This document shows, in pieces, positions 30,140 through 41,654 of a stretch of 64,000 nt of DNA (position 1 is its first letter; every line of letters starts with the position of its first letter). The stretch lies in assembly GCF_037038585.1 (NCBI RefSeq), contig NC_092520.1:2983501-3047500 (forward strand), read 5' to 3'. Source of the stretch: Patagioenas fasciata. Its lineage: Eukaryota > Chordata > Aves > Columbiformes > Columbidae. The translations under genes were made by a program, and so were the position numbers. The notes below the pieces were generated by a model. It saw only the letters and a list, made by a program, of their open reading frames with translations, was not told the origin of the DNA and ran no database searches.

Positions 30140-30745
30140 CTGATGCATTGTACTCCCTATGCAACTCTCTTTCCCCCCTGCAACCCCCTTTCCCCGATGC
30201 ACCCCCTTTCCCACATTCAACTCCCCTTCCCTATGCACCCCCTTTCCCCCATGCACCCCTTTTTCCACATGCAACTCCCTTTCCCCATGCAACACCCCTA
30301 TGCACCCCCTTTCCCCCATGCAACACCCCCATTCACCCCTTTTCCCCCATGCAACCCCCTTTCCTCCATGCAACCCTCTCATGCAACCCCCTTTTCACCC
30401 CATGCACACCTTTTCCCCATGCAACCCCCCCCATGCAACTCCCTTTCCCCATGCAACATCCCCATGCACCCCTTTTCCCCCATGCACCCCTTTTTCCACA
30501 TGCAATTCCCTTTCCCCATGCAACATCCCCATGCACCCCTTTTCCCCCATGCACTCCTTTTTCCACATGTAATTCGCTTTCCCCATGCAACATCCCCATG
30601 CACCCCTTTTCCCCCATGCACCCCTTTTTCCACATGCAATTCCCTTTCCCCATGCAACATCCCCATGCACCCCTTTTCCCCCATGCAACCCCCTTTCCAC
30701 CCATGCACCCCATTTCCCCCATGCACCCATTTTCCTCCATTGCAG
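30140..30745. repeat. C/G-rich minisatellite, 67-bp higher-order unit
   Basis: The array is built from variants of a short ATGCA-C-rich-TTTCCCC module. A marker (CCATGCAACATCCCC) recurs at 30449, 30516, 30583 and 30650, exactly 67 bases apart, so the 3' half is a higher-order array. The 5' half has looser 15-24 base units. It lies about 150 bases inside SERPINH1 intron 1, and the transcribed RNA would be G-rich. Long frames on both strands (His/Pro-rich on +, Gly-rich on -) are products of the repeat and not genes. Confidence 0.92.
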
Positions 30746-30889
30746 TACTCCCCCCCCCCCCCGAACTTCTCTGCCCCATAGGGCCAGCGAGGAGAACGCA
30801 GGACCCCAAAATTAGACCCAGCCTTCCGCAATCTCAGCCTGGCACTGGTCCTACAAGCCCGGGGTGCCCCGTTCCCCCCACCCCGTTAC

Positions 30890-30940
30890 CTGCAGCGGGG
30901 TGATGTGGGGCTGGGGTTCAGCTTTGCTCGGCTCCCCCTG
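30890..30940 (-). other. SERPINH1: SERPINH1 non-coding exon 1
   Basis: A consensus donor (CTGCAG|GTAACG on the minus strand) sets the 3' edge at 30890. The start is inferred to lie near 30935-30940, about 30 bases below the TATA box. The exon has no ATG. It joins the 5' UTR part of exon 2, whose acceptor is at 27602-27604 (or 3 bases later). Vertebrate SERPINH1 genes typically begin with such an untranslated exon. Confidence 0.75.
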
Positions 30941-30964
30941 TGCACCTCCCGGATCCGCGGAGGG

Positions 30965-31090
30965 GGTATATAAGGGGCCGGGGAGAAACTTCTGGAAAGT
31001 TGGGAAAAAAGCCTCTTAAAATCCGCCTTCGGGAGGGAGAGGAAGGGGAGGATCCGAACAAAAGCTCTCCCGGGCTCTCGCCAATGGCAG
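30965..31090 (-). promoter_or_regulatory. SERPINH1: SERPINH1 promoter: TATA box, heat-shock element, CCAAT
   Basis: Reading toward the gene on the minus strand there is an inverted CCAAT (CCAAT on the + strand at 31081-31085), then a heat-shock element at 30984-30998, then a TATATA box around 30967-30972. The heat-shock element is three perfectly alternating nGAAn units (aGAAa cTTCt gGAAa on the + strand). HSF1-driven induction of HSP47 is well established, and this arrangement accounts for it. Nearby CT/GA-rich and GC-rich tracts could bind Sp/KLF factors. Confidence 0.88.
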
Positions 31091-31431
31091 GGAGCGGGCC
31101 GGCCCTGCTGCTGCTGCGAGGGGGGGCGCCGGCAGGGTTCTGGGGGGGGACACGACGTATGGTCCCTCCTTGTGCTGGAGCTGCATCTCTGCTTGTCGCC
31201 AGCCGCGGTTGTGGGAGCGTTTCTCAAGCCAAAATGGGGCTTTTTTGCATTTTTACGGCGCTCTGGTTCATCGTATTTCCCTCCCCTCATCCTGACGCTT
31301 AAGTCTGCTGCTTGAAGTGGGTGATTTATTTTTTCTGTCATCTGTGAAGTCAAGGGTGATGCAAAGGGCCTCAGCCACAACCAGAGCAGTCACACACAGC
31401 GGATGCTTCACATCTGCACCTGGTTAAAGCC

Positions 31432-31622
31432 ACATAGGATCATTTTTGTTGGAAAAGACCCTCAAGATCATCAAGTCCAAAACGTTAACCCAACATTGTC
31501 ACTAAGTCATGGCCCTGAGAACCTCATCCTCGTGTCTGTCCAACCCTCCAGGGATGGTGACTCCAGCACTGCCCTGGGCAGCCTGTTCCAATGCCCCACA
31601 GCCCTTTGGGGAAGAAATTATT
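31432..31622 (-). mobile_element. CR1 LINE tail (type A)
   Basis: The reverse complement ends in the type A tail. It is 5'-truncated just inside GGGGAAGAAATT. It lies about 340 bases upstream of the SERPINH1 CCAAT box. Confidence 0.88.
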
Positions 31623-32726
31623 CATAATACCCAGTTTTGCCATCTGAAATGTCCCCCTGTTCAGAGACACCCAATAGAGCCTGCATTTGCTCTGCGGGAA
31701 CCTGATGGCTGCGACATACAACTGGAAAACTCCCTTATATCACTGTATCCCACACAAACACTGGTTTTCCATCCATCTCCCTACCTGCGCTAACACCCAC
31801 CTCTCTTTTTCCCCAGCAGCTGGGCTGATGGAGCGATGAACCTCCGACCCACCACATCTTCCACTCTTCCAAATCCCCCTCTGCATGGTCAGCATGAGAT
31901 AAACAGGTCAGTTGGGGTCTATTCTTCATCGTAGTGACAAAATCCTCATGGCTGGCAAACTTACGTAGTTTAGCGAGGCATTACGGCAGCAAATACTCGC
32001 AGTAATGCTGAAGGGGTTAAGTGCTCACGCTGCCCGGTGCCAGACTGCCTGGCCCAGAGCGCTCGCAGCAAAGTATGTGCCATAGAGAAGTTTCTGCGCT
32101 GAGTCACGAGTATTGAACGCTGCTCGGGTTCAACTCTGTCACGTTTTAAGCCGGCATGAGATGTTTTTAATGGCAATCTGGGGTATAGTAATATTCTAGG
32201 TACCAGACAGTAATTTAACACCATCCTCATTGACGGTTACATCTTTCCACTGTCGGCTTCTCCGCACAGCATCAGTCCAAACATGAATGCGCCATCAAAA
32301 AGTGACATTTTTCTGCTGTCTAAACCATTCACATGATGGTGTGTGAGTAGATACTCCACACCTCAAAAAAGGGGAGGTCTTTGAGCCACCAGCTGCAATA
32401 AACCAGCTCCCCAGAACTCTAACAGCAAAACAAAATGTGCTTTTCTACGGTGCTTTCGCTCACCGCACGGTTTGCAGCAACAAGGCCTTGATAAGAGCGG
32501 TGGCAGATAACGGGAGGTTGGCTCTGGTCGCTGCGTCTGCTTCTGGCTGTGAGAAAAATCGTTCAGTTCATCTCTTCCCAAAAGCCTCTTTTTGTGGCCG
32601 AATTGATCCGTTTGCACAACAAGTTGCAGGGGAAAAGCGCCAAGGGGTCTCACACATTGCGCGACCTTTTGGGTGCCAAACATGAAGTCATTTCTGATGC
32701 TTGAAGGCCCATGCTTTTGTGTGATT

Positions 32727-32764
<38 letters not shown>

Positions 32765-34930
32765 TATTTTTCAGTGGCGCGTGTGTAGAAAGAAATACCT
32801 GAAAAAAACCCCAAACCAAACACATTTCCAGCTGACATGTTCTCTGGACATTTGGCATCCGAGAAGGTACCTTATGCTGAAGTTTTTAATTATAACTTTC
32901 CTAAATGACTCTAATGGCCTCATAGTGATGCCCATAGATCTGAGAAGCATTCAGTGGGGGAGAAAGGTTTGAAGTAGCTCAGACATCACATTTTTGTGTA
33001 CACTAGTGAGTATTTGGAGCAGTTTTCGTGGCTTTGTGTCTGCATAAATGATCAGAATGTGGCCCCAGGGTTTTCATAGCACAATCTTTACTTTATTAAG
33101 ACGTTGCCATAGCAAAAAATGAATTTGCGGTTAGCAAACAATTCAATACACAGGTGAAATGCTACTGGTCTGTACCAGCAACAAGTAACAGCTGAGAAAT
33201 GGGAAAAACCCCTTTAAACTTCCAATGTCAGCCCATTTTCTCTGCCAAGCTCTGGGTTGCTCCACCTTCAAACCTTTCTGTGTAATTACTGCCTAGTCAA
33301 ATTTAAAATAAACTCTTAAACTTTTAATCTTGATCTTTTTCAATGCCCCTCAGCACCAAACTCCTTTGACACAAGCGCAGGGCTCTGTGCTTCAGTTGCT
33401 TTAAATGGCTTTGTCTCAGTAACAGGAATTTGGAGTTGCATAAAAACAGTTCTTTGTGTTTGAGGACAGGCAGCATGCATTTCAGTTTTTACCTGATTTT
33501 TATACGTATATTCCCCCCTATTCCTGCTGTCGCTAATGATCCCATACTACTAATTCATCCCCCCAGACAACACGAGGATGCGGACATGCAGAAAACGAGT
33601 CAATTCTACCAAAATGTCAGCAAACAGCTTGATCTTGACCATAAACATATTTTTCAGGGTAAAAACGTTAGGAATAGGGTTGATCTGCACTGCAGGGGGA
33701 AGATTTCTCTTGCCATCGAGTGATTTCCCAGCGCAATCGGACTCTGCGGATGCTCCGGTCCCAGCCCCCACAGTGCCACGTAGGAGATCCCACAGCCGCG
33801 GGACGGGGGAGAGGAGCGGGAAGGGGGGAGCGATATGGGAGTTGCCTTCTTCCGTCTTTTCTGCCTCTGAAATGAGAGGTCTCAGCTGCCAAAAGACACA
33901 TCCACTTCTCCAGCACGACTCCTCCCCTCCAACCGCCCCCAGCTGCACGACGCGCTGGCGTGTAGGACACGACTCACGTTTCTTATGTCGCGAGTTATAT
34001 TTCAAATGCGGTTACGCTCCCTTCAATTTAGGGGGGTGCAGAGCTACTGAGCTATAACATACTTCAATTTTAAAATGGGTTATATGGGTTTGATCCTACA
34101 CGCTCTGACAAAGCAGAGGGAGATTTGCAGCGTGTTGTCACAGCGTCGGCGATGGGTATGGGGGAACCACTGGGGTGGAGGACAGTGAATTCTGTCTGGT
34201 ACTGGGAGTCCTGCAGCCACCTCTGCGGTAAACATCCCGTGCCCAGCCGTAAAACATCTGGAATGATGCTGTTGTGGTTGTTTGGCTTGTCTTATTTAAA
34301 GCAGTCTTGCTGATTGGCTTGATTAGATATTAAAGGAGCGCTTTATCTCTGTAAAAGCAAACACTGCAGTCTAACATGCTCTTTGGATAGAACTTTTTAA
34401 ATACAAACTTCAGCATCTTTGCATATTTACCCTTTCCTGTAGGCTGCAGTGACCCAAGAGACTGACCCTTGTTTTTTCTGCATCAGTGACAGAGTCTGTC
34501 ATCTTCTAAGCTGCCAAATAGCCATTTTGGTGCAGGATTTTGGCTTTCCAGGATCAAACATGGTCCGCAGCAAGGATAGCAGTGAAGGCGATTTGTAGAG
34601 CGGAGATACTCAATCCCTTCCTGTAACTTTCAGCTTCAATGGAGCAGAGGATTAAAGCTTTTCACCACAGTTAAGAGCATGGAGATAGGTAGAAAGCTAG
34701 CAGGAGATCATTTTAAAGCAGATCTCAGGCAGTCCTTTTTCATGCAGTTGCATCCACAGAAGGCAGATGGGATCTAATCTAAAAGGATGAGACAAATTAG
34801 GCAAATCAGTTCTAGAAGTAGATACGTAAGGGGGTGTACAGTGAACATCCCTAATCCAGCAGGTCAGGGTGCTGGGGCAGCACAAGCACAGTGGAGCACA
34901 GGCAAGCTGGAACTTGTTGCTTGCCCTAAA
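31623..34930. other. Unique sequence upstream of SERPINH1
   Basis: No exon is recognised in 3.3 kb. It contains the (TA)n tract. The part at about 33430-34080 is unusually CpG-rich for this neighbourhood and has overlapping frames of about 150 codons on both strands without family resemblance. Confidence 0.5.
32731..32762. repeat. (TA)n microsatellite
   Basis: About 15 uninterrupted TA units inside an AT-rich stretch. Confidence 0.95.
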
Positions 34931-35425
34931 GAATCATAGAATAGTTTGGGTTGGAAAGGACCTTTCAAGCTCATCCAGTGCCACCCCTGCCGTGAGCAGG
35001 GACATCTTCACCAGCTCAGGTTGCTCAGAGCCCCGTCCAGCCTGGCCTGGGATGTCTCCAGGGATGGGGCATCTTCCGCCATTCTGGGCAACCTGGGACA
35101 GTGTCGCACCGCCCCAGGATTGGCGGTTTCTTCCAGGGACACAGTGACTGCCCTGGGTCTGCTGGCCACACCAGTGCTGGTCCCAGCCAGGATGCTGGTG
35201 GCCTCTTGGCCACCTGGGCACACGCTGGCTCATGTTCAGCCGCTGGCACCAACACCCCCAGCTCCTTTTCCGCCGAGCACTTTCCAGCCGCTCTTCCCCG
35301 AGCCTGTAGCGCTGCCTGGGGTTGCTGTGACCCCAGTGCAGGACCCGGCACTTGGCCTTGGTGAACCTCAGACAATTGGCCTCAGCCCATCGACCCAGCC
35401 GGGCCAGACCCCTCTGTAGCTTAAT
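34931..35425 (-). mobile_element. CR1 LINE, chimeric: type B tail joined to type A body
   Basis: Positions 34931-35090 match the type B tail, while 35130-35425 match the ORF2 block seen in 10731-11625. Some 400-500 bases expected between them are missing. Confidence 0.85.
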
Positions 35426-37223
35426 CCTCCTTTGCCACTCCAAACTCATTCATGCAGTTTTAAATGTCACGGAGCAGTGGCTTTGAGTCTTGGACTCAGA
35501 ATCGCAGCTGTTTTCCCCCTCTCTGGCTTGCGCCCCTGCCTGGGTCCTAGTTTGGCTGGAGCTGGCAGGGACCAGCTTTGTCTGAATACACAGCAGACAA
35601 AGGATGGCAGTGAAGCTGAAAAGCTGAGCATCCTGTGGATCTGTGCCCTGGCCTGTCTGGTCTGCAGCAGTGCCGAGCCAAACTCATCTCTGCTATCCTG
35701 CAGTGCCCAGAGCTCGGGATGCTGGCTCCTGGCTTTCTGAGAGGTCACAGGGTGGGTTTATATCTTCAAATTCGGTGAATGGATGCACAGATCCTCTGCA
35801 AAGCACCGGACAGCTTTTGTTTCTTCAGCAGGTGTGATGGAGGAGAAAAACGAAGGAGAAAAGGACTTTTATTTCTCTGGATGGAGGGTGAATTCTCCAT
35901 CCGTGGTGTCACGCAGGTGTGCTGTGATGCACAAACATGGAGCGACAGGCTAGCGAGGCTCCAGCTGCAGCTTTCCCACAGGACAGAGAGCAGAGAGACT
36001 CCCTTGATCCCACTTTGTAATCCCTGTTTAATACTCCCAGAGGAGGGTTCAAAATCCACAGGGTCTCCTGCCAACATGTTGAGTCAGGGGGGAAATTCCT
36101 CCAGTGCTTTCGGGTGGAAAGAATGGCATCTGTGCAGCCTTGGCCGGAGGTCCAGCACGGGTGACCACAGGTCGGATTACAAACCCTTGTGTCCTGCACC
36201 TTCCTGGAGCTGGGGCAGGAGTGTTCCATCTCTGGACAGCAAACTGGGAGGACGTAGGTTGGGTGTCATGCTCTTTCTACACCGATACAGGAGCTCTGGT
36301 TTGGGCTTGTGGCGATCCAAGAGGACTCAGGACTCCAGGGCACCTTTCCCAGGGTGAATCTGCCTCGGAGCGGTGATATGAACCCCTCACCGCCTCTCTT
36401 CTGCTTCATGGTGACTGGGACCATCTGGATTGAGAAAAAATTTGATCAAAATAAATAAAAAGTTGATTGTTTTTCAGCCACATCAGCCCCACAAACACCA
36501 AGGCCATCTCAAGAGTGGGGTGAGACCAGTGATTTAGGATGCTGCAGCTTCAGTTTTTCCACTGTGAGGAGCCTGGATGAGACATAAAGGAATTTGCCAT
36601 TTCCAGTTTCTGACCTTTTAGTACAAAATATGAACAGAGAAGACCCAGGAACTGGGAGCTCAATCTGTTCAGAGCTGTACATGGAGCAGGGCTGAGAGGG
36701 GGAATCTCTAATGTCTCATTAAAAGCTGAGTTCCTCTCCTCAGCAACGTTAAGGCTTTTCTTGGCTCCCTGTTTTATGAAGAATATAGGAACTTAAACAG
36801 TTTGAGCTCTCTGCCCCTCCTTTAAATTTGGTTGAAGCTGTCACAAAGCTGAGAGGAGGCGCAGACCCATGTCTCCCCCCGCCCCGCAGCGCAGCGACGT
36901 TTCAGGCCTCTTCTAAGGAAACGGGATGTAAAAGGAAACCATTTCTTCTGGAAGCAGCTGAGGGAACAGAAACGCCCCTAAAACCGATCCTTGCTTGGAG
37001 AGAGAATCTTCCGCCAGCCAATCTTCTGCTTCCAGCACAGAGCTGGGCTGGGACGGGCAGCGGGACGCGTTCAGCGTGTGCATACGTGTGCATTGCGTGT
37101 GCATGCGTGTGTGTAGGCACACGAGTGACACAGCTGCCTGTCTCACCAATCTTATCAGTGTCCCTCAAAGTGACTTGATTTTTGGATTTTGGATCCCCAG
37201 CAAGCTCAGCTGCAAAACTTTTG
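35426..37223. other. Unique intergenic sequence
   Basis: A 192-codon plus-strand frame at 35779-36357 has no recognisable domain or flanking splice logic and is judged chance. Confidence 0.5.
37065..37125. repeat. Short GT-rich alternating purine-pyrimidine tract
   Basis: Degenerate repeats of GCGTGTGCAT-like units. It is potentially Z-DNA-forming but short and impure. Confidence 0.6.
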
Positions 37224-37715
37224 TAGAATCACAGAATCATTTTGGTTGGAAAAGACCCAAAAGATGATAGAGTCCAAGCATTAACCCAAACCTGGCACTA
37301 CCCCATGTCCCTGAGAACCTCATGTCCGTCTGTCCAACCCTCCAGGGATGGTGACTCCAGCACTGCCCTGGGCAGCCTGTTCCAATGCCCCACAGCCCTT
37401 TGGGGAAGAAATTGTTCCCCACATCCAATCTCAACCTCCCCTGGTGCAACTTGAGGCCGTTTCCTCTGCTCCTGGCGCTTGTTCCTGGGGAGCAGAGCCC
37501 GACCCCTCTGGCTCCAAGCTCCTTTCAGGCAGTTCAGAGATCAGAAGGTCTCCCCTCAGCTCCTGTTCTCCAGCTGAACCCCCCAGGTCCCTCAGCCGCT
37601 CCCATCACACTTGTGCTCCAGCCCCTTCCCCAGCTCCGTTCCCTTCTCTCCACTCGCTCCAGCACTTCAAGGCCTTTCTTGATGTGAGGGGCCCACAACT
37701 GCCCCCGGGATTTGA
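37224..37715 (-). mobile_element. CR1 LINE 3' part (type A tail)
   Basis: About 490 bases from octamers through the ORF2 end, closely similar to 45797-46277 and to the reverse of 63585-64000. Confidence 0.9.
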
Positions 37716-38087
37716 GTTGCCATTGGTGATGCTGATGGGATGAGGCTGAATGCAGGATGGGGCTGGTGTTTTTTGCTGTGTTGTGGACTTTGTGGTGCTC
37801 AATGCAGCAGTTTTAAGGCAGGAAAGGAGGAGGGCAGTGAAGAATCTGAGGGAAGACAAGCAGGGCTCAGCACCGCCCCCTGCACTGGGCAATGGTCCAG
37901 TAGGAGCAAACAGCATGTGCAGTTCTCATCGCCCACGTGCTGCAGATATGTAAGCAAAGAAATGCTTAAGAAGGGCTTGACAACCTCTTCATCTTTCCCA
38001 CTCTTCCACAGATGACAGAAAAGCTGCCCAGAGAGACAGAACAGAAGGGGCTTCATCCTTCCTAGGGTCCAGGACCACAAAGTCTTA

Positions 38088-38226
38088 GAATCATAGAACA
38101 GAATCACAGAATGGTTTGGGTTGGAAGGGACCTTCAAAGGTCACCCAGTGCCACCCCTGCCATAAGCAGGGACATCTTCACCAGCCCAGGTTGCTCAGAG
38201 CCCCGTCCAGCCTGGCCTTGATTGCC
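38088..38226 (-). mobile_element. CR1 LINE tail (type B)
   Basis: The terminal 140 bases have a duplicated octamer end (AATCATAGAACAGAATCACAG) and are truncated after the CAGCCTGGCC block. Confidence 0.85.
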
Positions 38227-38636
38227 CCACCCCTGGTGACCTTGTTGTGCTGCTCAGGTGGGACCACACCAGTCTGTGTCTTGATCTGAACAGCTGTGCC
38301 TTTGCTTGAGATGACATAATGCACCCATGGACCAGGTCCCTTCATGTAGGTCCAAATTGGGTCAGGAACTGTAACTCTCATGGCAGTTCAGGATGTATCT
38401 GCAAAAGGCCAAGATGAGCCTCCAAAGCCTGGGGACCTTCTGGTGAAGGATTGAACATCCCTTGATGAGAACAGGGATAAGGCAGTTGAGGTTTTTGCTC
38501 TTTGTGTCACAAAGGGTGGTTGAGCTCAAGTGAAAGTTACCCACTCAAACTTAATGGAGCATTTTTGAACTTCTAAATGCTTTTTGCAACATTAATGCCA
38601 CTTCTTCTGTCATTTTGCAGTTCATGATAGATCCAT

Positions 38637-38700
38637 GGAATCATAGAACGTCCTGAGTTGGAAGGGACCCACAGGGATTATTGAGTCCAACTCATAGTGT
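38637..38700 (-). mobile_element. CR1 LINE tail remnant (type D)
   Basis: About 60 bases match the reverse complement of the type D terminus at 1-142 (GTCCTGAGTTGGAAGGGACC). Confidence 0.72.
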
Positions 38701-40135
38701 CACATGTAATCTTTAATACATTTAACCACGTATTTCTCTCCCTCTGAACTTTCCTATATCCCAGAATACTGGTTCTGCATGCAAAACGCGACATCTTTCA
38801 TATGTCCCCATGCATCCAAAACCCCACACTAAGCTTAACCTAAATACTCCTACCTGTTTAAAATATGCCAGCAGAGAATCGCAGTGTATATTTCCGAGCT
38901 ACCGTATAGATTTTCAGTGAAAACTTGGCAGGAAAGAGGTGACAGGCAAGATTTCTGGAAAATTCAGGGAGCCCACATGATGCAACCCCGCTGCATTCTT
39001 GCAGAGCGACGTCTGCTAGTGTGATCTTTACAAGGGGCCACTAGCATTTTGCTCCAGATGTTGACAGGCTCCATCCACACATTGAAGACTTCTCCAGGGT
39101 CAAACCTCTGTCCTGCCAGAGCACTGGGGTTTGTGCTGCTGGTATTTCAGAGCCACATTCATGCGTCAGGGAGAATTATGTTAATTTTAGAAGCGAAAGC
39201 CACTGTTAGATTCCCGTTTGCTTTCTTCTATAACTTGCAAGGAGGAAATTTGTCGCTTGTCCAATGAACTTTTCTCTGTTTCCCGTATTAGAATAAACGG
39301 CAGCTGCTGCAGTCGTCACTGAACGTACAAAAAAAATACATCCAGCTGTTGCAAACGTTTCTTTTTTGCTTTTTTCTTGCAAATTGGACTCAGCAAGTCT
39401 TGCAGGGTTTGAGCTGAGCGTGTGGCCAAGTCTTGGTGCACTCAGCTGGTGTCCTGGCCACCGGGAAGCTGGCGGCTTTGGCAGGTAGCTGGGATGGGAC
39501 AGAGGGAATGGAAATGCCTTTTGGTTGTTTCTAGAGTTAAATTAGCTGCTGTGGGCATTAGCAGCAGTTTGGCCACCACAGATAAATATAAAATACGCTG
39601 ACCTTTGTTGTATCCTACATCATTGCATAGACCAGAGGTTATATTAATTCATAACACGCTGACGAAGATGTTACAGTGAACCCTGTATGACTAAAACAAG
39701 TGTTTAACCTAGGGAGGTTTTTTCCCTGATCTTCCCAAATGGGTCTAAAAACTCAGAGAAGTATTTAGTTGTAGGAATAGTCGAGCACTCAGGAGATGTC
39801 TTGGGCTGTGTTGCTGCAGGAAAAATAGCAAATATGGATCCTGGAGCAGGGGAAGCTCCACAGCTGTTCAGTGGGAGATGGTCATGGTGATGCAGGGTTC
39901 AGCATCTGCGAGCTGAGTCATGCGAGGGAAGATCTGACTCATCACGTATGAAGATCTGCAGATGTCCAAAAATGCTATGAAATCAGGCAAGGCTGATTGT
40001 CCTGCCTTAAGAGCTGGGGAAACGGAGGTACAGAGCAAGTCTGGGGCAGAACGAGAAGCCAGGCATCCTGTATCATGAGTCCTGTACTGGTTTTACTGGT
40101 TTGTGCTTCATTCCTTCTCCAAAAGGATGCTGAGT

Positions 40136-40350
40136 ATCATAGAATCATGGATTAGCTTGGGTTGGAAGGGACCTCCAAAGCCCATCCAGTGCCACCCCTG
40201 CCATGAGCAGGGACATCTTCACCAGCTCAGGTTGCTCAGAGCCCCGTCCAGCCTGGCTTGGGATGTCTCCAGGGATGGTTCATCCACCACCTCTCTGGCC
40301 AACCTGGGCCAGGCTCTCACCACCCTCAGGGGCAAACATTTTTCCTCGTG
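40136..40350 (-). mobile_element. CR1 LINE tail (type B)
   Basis: The type B terminal 215 bases are complete at the octamer end and 5'-truncated. Confidence 0.88.
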
Positions 40351-41654
40351 GTCATAAACCCCAGGCAGGAACAGGCTCTTGCTTTCTGTTTTTGTAGCCC
40401 CTAGCACCACAGGACCACAATCGATGAACCTTCTCTAATGTGGATGCCAAAATTTTGCGCTTTTTTCTGTTTCTGCAGCAGGAGGAGATGCACAAACTGC
40501 CTGGTTTTGCACCTCCAGCTACGAGACCGCACCGTTCATGCCCTTGGCCCAACACGCAACAAATTAAACATTTCTCGCATAGCAGCTGGGGTTTGACAGG
40601 CTGTTTCCAACACCAGAGGAGTTATTGGTGCTGATGAATTTGGTTTTGCACACAAGGCCCCTTGTTCAGCGTGGGGCAGGGGTGGTTGAGCAAACGTGGG
40701 AGAGGTGGGGTGGGAGGTTTAGATGAATGAGGACCATTGTTTCACCCCTGATTACCTTCAGGGGGATACTGGATGTTTACCAGCCGTGCACAAACTGCTT
40801 AGATTCAGTCTTTCAAAAAGAAATTGCACCTCTGGGCTCTGTTGGAAATGACGACAAGACCTTTATCCCCTTGTGATCACTCCTGGTTTGGTACCCAGGG
40901 AGATGGTGTGGGTGAGTCGAAGCCTCTTCCAGCTGCCCCTTCTCCTCTCCTGCATGGATCCGGCTCAGCCTCCTCCAGCTGGGATTTATTTCAAGCTCAT
41001 TTGCTGCCCAAACAGAAGAAGCAGCAAAGAATGAAAGGCAGCTCCTGAGCTTGGAATAGTTCAGAACGTGGATGGAGGGCTGCAGTTTATTTAAAGGGGA
41101 ACACTCAAATCCTGAACCTCCAAGGTCGCAGGTAAATGTTTGGTGTGGTAATACCCAGCTGTGGTTATTGTTGACTGCAGTTTCCAATGGCAAAGCTCAG
41201 CGCTGGACCTGCAAAGTTGTGGAGAAACTGTAATTTGTACAGTGTACCATTTGTAAACGAGCCAAATTTGCTCCCAGGTGGAGACAGCTGGAAGATCTCC
41301 AGATCAAAACATTTGTTTGAAGCCCACAAATGGTTCCTGCCCCAGCAGCCTCCTTTGTTGCTGTGTCTGCGAGCTGTAACCCAGCTAATGTGCACCCCTT
41401 CACAGTCCTCTTCTAGGAGAACTCCCTGGCACCTCTTCAGAGATGCAGCATCCGTGTGGGAAGTCGCATGGGAATCTGTTTTCTCAGTGAAAACGCCTGC
41501 AATGAGCGGTTTGCAGAGTAAAATGCAGGTCATTTGGTGTCTGCTGTTGATCTTGATGCACGTGTAGACCCTCTTTCTAGGCTTCACCTCCAGCTTCTAA
41601 TTCACATCCAGGATGGATTATGTTTTTCCCTTGTGATGGTGCATCTTGGGATGT
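40351..41654. other. Unique intergenic sequence
   Basis: Nothing recognised. Frames of 120-140 codons at 40813-41590 overlap on both strands and show no family features. Confidence 0.5.

Larger units (their letters stand above)
27602..30889 (-). other. SERPINH1: SERPINH1 intron 1
   Basis: This 3.3 kb intron separates the non-coding first exon from the signal-peptide exon. It contains a CR1 tail (27845-28030), a short CR1 tail remnant (29936-30003), a moderately CpG-rich unique stretch at about 29280-29720, and the minisatellite at 30140-30745. The interval 28030-29935 holds no recognisable gene. Confidence 0.8.
37716..40135. other. Mostly unique sequence with two CR1 tails
   Basis: Apart from the CR1 tails at 38088 and 38637 nothing certain is found. 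The minus strand at about 38230-38381 reads like a short protein piece (WTYMKGPGPWVHYVI) that I could not assign. Confidence 0.45.

Noticed and set aside
30140-30745. CRISPR-like spaced repeats
   Set aside because: The units are contiguous, variable and without unique spacers. It is a vertebrate minisatellite.
30073-30903. Open frames of 260-276 codons on + and 110-158 codons on - over the minisatellite
   Set aside because: They are His/Pro-rich or Gly-rich translations of a tandem repeat inside a SERPINH1 intron. Several frames are open at once and none has a family match.
35779-36357. 192-codon plus-strand frame
   Set aside because: No recognisable domain. A minus-strand frame overlaps it, so it is probably chance.
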